Of a stretch of DNA of 64,000 bases, positions 61,380 through 64,000 are shown piece by piece. Position numbers and translations under genes: made by a program. Within the stretch, counting starts at the first letter, position 1. Each line of letters opens with the position of its first letter. A model generated the notes under the pieces. The model ran no database searches. It saw nothing but the letters and a program-made list of their open reading frames with translations, and had not been told where the DNA came from. The DNA is from Hydra vulgaris (Eukaryota > Cnidaria > Hydrozoa > Anthoathecata > Hydridae). The stretch spans positions 56,435,001 through 56,499,000 of the forward strand of contig NC_088928.1 in the NCBI RefSeq assembly GCF_038396675.1. The letters run 5' to 3'.

Positions 61380-63480
61380 CTGAGACCGGCTTGTAGTCAG
61401 GTTTCCCGAACTCTGTGGTAGCTCTCAGAGAGGCTAATTAAATAAATAGGTGTAAAATATCAGAGTACTAACAGTGCCATGTTAGGTATGGATGGTGTAA
61501 CTGTTCGCACTTTTGGTGTGCATTGTTGAGGCCACATTTGAAGCCCTTTGTTACAGCTTAGGGTTTATTTATAGTAATGAGGCAGTTGGTTGGACTATTA
61601 GATAGTGTACTAAGTACTATCTGTTCTTGGAGTCAAGATTTTTAACCAATCTAAAAAATGATTTAAGTATCAATAATAAAAAAACACAAAAAACCATCGT
61701 CATCACCAGGTTCTCTAAATCTATCATTCACTAGCATTCATGGTTTTTGAAGTAACTTTTCATCTGTTAAGTCTTATCTCTTGCAAAGTTCACTAGGCCA
61801 ATTTGGTCTTTGCGAGACTAATTTAAGTTTAACTGTCTCATCTTGTGATCTTAGTGTTAATGGTTATCTTCCTTTAATTAGAAAAAACTCCAATAATCAC
61901 ATGCTTGGCCTAGGCATCTACATCCATAAGAACTCATCCATTTGTTGAGAAACTAGGATTGAATCTACAGACTATTCTTTTATGTGCTTTCATTTAGCAC
62001 CACTTCACTCTATCACCTTTCTCTTTGTTCTATATTGTTCTCCTTCATCTCAAGACTGCACTCTTTTCGATGTTATTTCTGATCAAACTGACCAAGCCTT
62101 CTCTCTTTATCCATCAGCCAATATCGCTGTTGTTGGTGACTTTAATGCTTATCACACAGAATGGCTTGGCTTTAGTGTCAGTGACTTTGCAGGCGCTAAG
62201 GCACAACTTTTTTGAGTCTTTAATTAATAAACACTTAATCTCACATCTTGAATCTAATAACTTACTTTCTAATCATTGATATGGATATGGGTCTTCTTGC
62301 TATACTGCTGATTTGTTAACAGTAATAACCGATAGGTGTTAGGTAGATAAGGAGAGGTTAAGGTTATAGCTCTCTGCATTTTTAAAGCCTTTGCTAAAGT
62401 TTAGCATGACAGTCTTCTCCATAAGCTCTCTTCTTACTGTGTATCAGGTAACATCTTTAAGATTATTGAATCCTTTCTTACCAATCGTAGTATAAAAGTT
62501 GTACTTGATGGACAGCACTCTTCTTCATATTCTGTAACTTCAGGGGTTCCTCAAGGTTCTATCCTTGGCCCTATACTCTTTTTAATTTACATTAATAATC
62601 TTCCAGAAATTCTTGCATCTAAGGTGACATTGTTTGCTGATGACACTCCTATTTATTCTTGTCTTGATAAGAAGCCAATACTCTCTGATTGCTTGGAGGG
62701 GACATTTGAGCTTGAAAGGGATCTTACTTCAGCTATAGCATGGGGCTCTCAGTTTTTTTCAGGTAATCGTTATTGCAATTATCTAGATCTTCCTATATTT
62801 ATGAACTGTAATGAACTCGATAAGTCATATACCCTTCGCCTTCTAGGATTAACTTTTACTTCCAATCTTTCTTGGAAAATATATACCGAATTCAATGCAA
62901 AATTAACATCTGCTAAGGTTGCATCTCTTTATCATGCTGGACATTTTCTTACTCCGGATTCTATTCTTTATCTCTATAAATCTCAAACCCATCCTTGTAT
63001 GGAATACTGTTGCCATATCTGGAGCGGATCTTCGAATGATGCCCTTTCTCTTTTAGATAAGGTACAAAAACGCATAGTAAACATAATTAAATCTGCTTAT
63101 GCAGCCAACCTTCAACTATTGTCACATCGTAGTAATGTTGCTTCTCTTTTCTATAAATACTATAATGGGTGATATTCTAAAGAACTAGTGTCTCTTGTGC
63201 CATTTACTAAAATTCATTATCATGTTACTCATCATTCAATCAAGTCTCATCCTTTTACTGTGACTGTTTTTAAGTGCTCCAAAAAGTCTTATTTGTCTAG
63301 CTTTTTTCCTCAAACTTCAGTTCTTTAAAATTTGCTCCCTTTTTCTTGTTTTCCTGATCATGCAATTTTTAATCTTTAAAGTTGTTTGTTATTCATTATC
63401 TTACTTTATAAACTTAATTTTATCTCTTCCAGAAACTTTCATTTTTAATAGTGGTTGCTTGCAGCCATGTTGGAAGTAAA
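61380..63480 (+). mobile_element. LINE A-family copy, plus strand, two internal deletions
   Basis: The 5' region (61380-61640) matches 9240-9480 in reverse complement. The endonuclease piece NIAVVGDFNAYHTEWLGFSV (about 62119-62180) jumps at about 62208 straight to RT sequence FESLINKHLISHLESNN. RT continues with SGVPQGSILGPILFLIYINN (about 62542-62600), FADDTPIYSCLDKKP (about 62630-62675; catalytic FADD) and the thumb GLTFTSNLSWKIY, MEYCCHIWSGSSNDALSLLD, KVQKRIVNI (to 63172). The 3' signature gtggttgcttgcagcc is at about 63452. The RT carboxy half is the most readable of the family here. Confidence 0.9.
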
Positions 63481-64000
63481 GATAATAGAAAGAAAAAAAA
63501 TGTTTTATAGCTATTTCTATTCATTTTAAAATAAAAAATAAATAAAAAATAAGATCTCAAATTTGCATAAAGTAAAAACTGCAGTTCTATAAGCAAAAAA
63601 TTTACATCTCACTATTTGATGATGTTATACAAGGATTAAATTAAGCGATTGCGATTTGTAAAATCTGGAAAAACATCTGGTCTTGAAAATATTAGTTTAT
63701 GCAAAGCCGTGTACTTTGTTTTCAAGGAACAAGTTATTACAAATTTGTTAGCGAAAAAGTTATAAAAAACAAAAACAATAAACTTACGACTACAATAGTA
63801 ATAACACTCTAGTCACTAACTAACTTTGTTCAAACAACATAAGTAATTTCAAACTTTAATTAAAGTAGAATCTAGAAAAAATAAAGTGGATATTCAAATA
63901 TTAATAAAAAGCTCAGGAACTTTTACAAAAAAAAAAATTAAAAAACTTCATAAAATTGTATTTTATAAAAAGTTTAGCATAATGAAAAATGTTACTAGTA
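63480..64000. other. No recognised feature
   Basis: AT-rich and presumably intron of ERCC2, because no exon encoding the DEAH region was found between 58252 and the right edge. Confidence 0.5.

Noticed and set aside
58252..64000. Upstream ERCC2 exons with the DEAH box or Fe-S cysteines
   Set aside because: I searched the minus strand for DEAH-coding and flanking conserved sequence and found none; these exons must lie beyond 64000.

Overview
The window looks like nuclear DNA of a cnidarian, most probably Hydra. It is very AT-rich, has many small exons with GT-AG introns, is crowded with degenerate CR1/Jockey-type LINEs, Tc1/mariner, hAT, THAP-DDE and Chapaev-like elements, and has long (TA)n tracts. 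The species call is inference. No bacterial, organellar or viral gene organisation is seen.

Host gene 1: the right two thirds of the window (58251 down to 18574, minus strand) is the 3' part of one gene, ERCC2/XPD, the TFIIH 5'-3' DNA helicase. I reconstructed 22 consecutive exons by translating the minus strand and checking every splice phase. They give about 520 residues, from just after the DEAH box through the Arch domain and helicase motifs V and VI to the stop. The N-terminal third (Walker A, Fe-S cysteines, DEAH) lies beyond the right edge. One intron has a GC-AG boundary, and one acceptor sits directly on a (TA)n tract.

Host gene 2: 349 bases downstream of the XPD stop, on the same strand, is an intact single-exon class A GPCR of 355 residues (17157-18224), most like muscarinic/aminergic receptors. 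The GPCR plus the last three XPD exons were duplicated. A decayed copy lies at about 4880-10330: the GPCR copy carries two nonsense codons, and the XPD last-exon copy is split by a LINE.

Mobile elements, left to right: a minus-strand LINE with ORF1 and endonuclease (1-1830); a hAT-type MITE with a perfect 8-bp target duplication (3019-3861); LINE copy 7380-9963; a TIR-flanked composite with two CR1 thumb fragments (13497-16224); a Chapaev-type transposon with 175-bp TIRs and a GGTT duplication (19224-22290); Tc1 remnants (27050-27920); several LINE copies of one family (33125-34980, 35590-36400, 36820-39510 and, on the plus strand, 61380-63480); a MITE (39510-40495); a 5.25-kb long-TIR transposon (41282-46533) with a broken Tc1 nested inside; a hAT transposase relic (49935-51760); a degenerate LINE (54770-56290); and a THAP-DDE transposase relic (59950-60950). 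The large XPD introns are built mostly from these insertions.

The most unusual structures are the GPCR/XPD-tail duplication, the complete Chapaev-like element, the nested long-TIR element, and a set of near-perfect short-loop palindromes. I did not find a convincing new multi-gene system.
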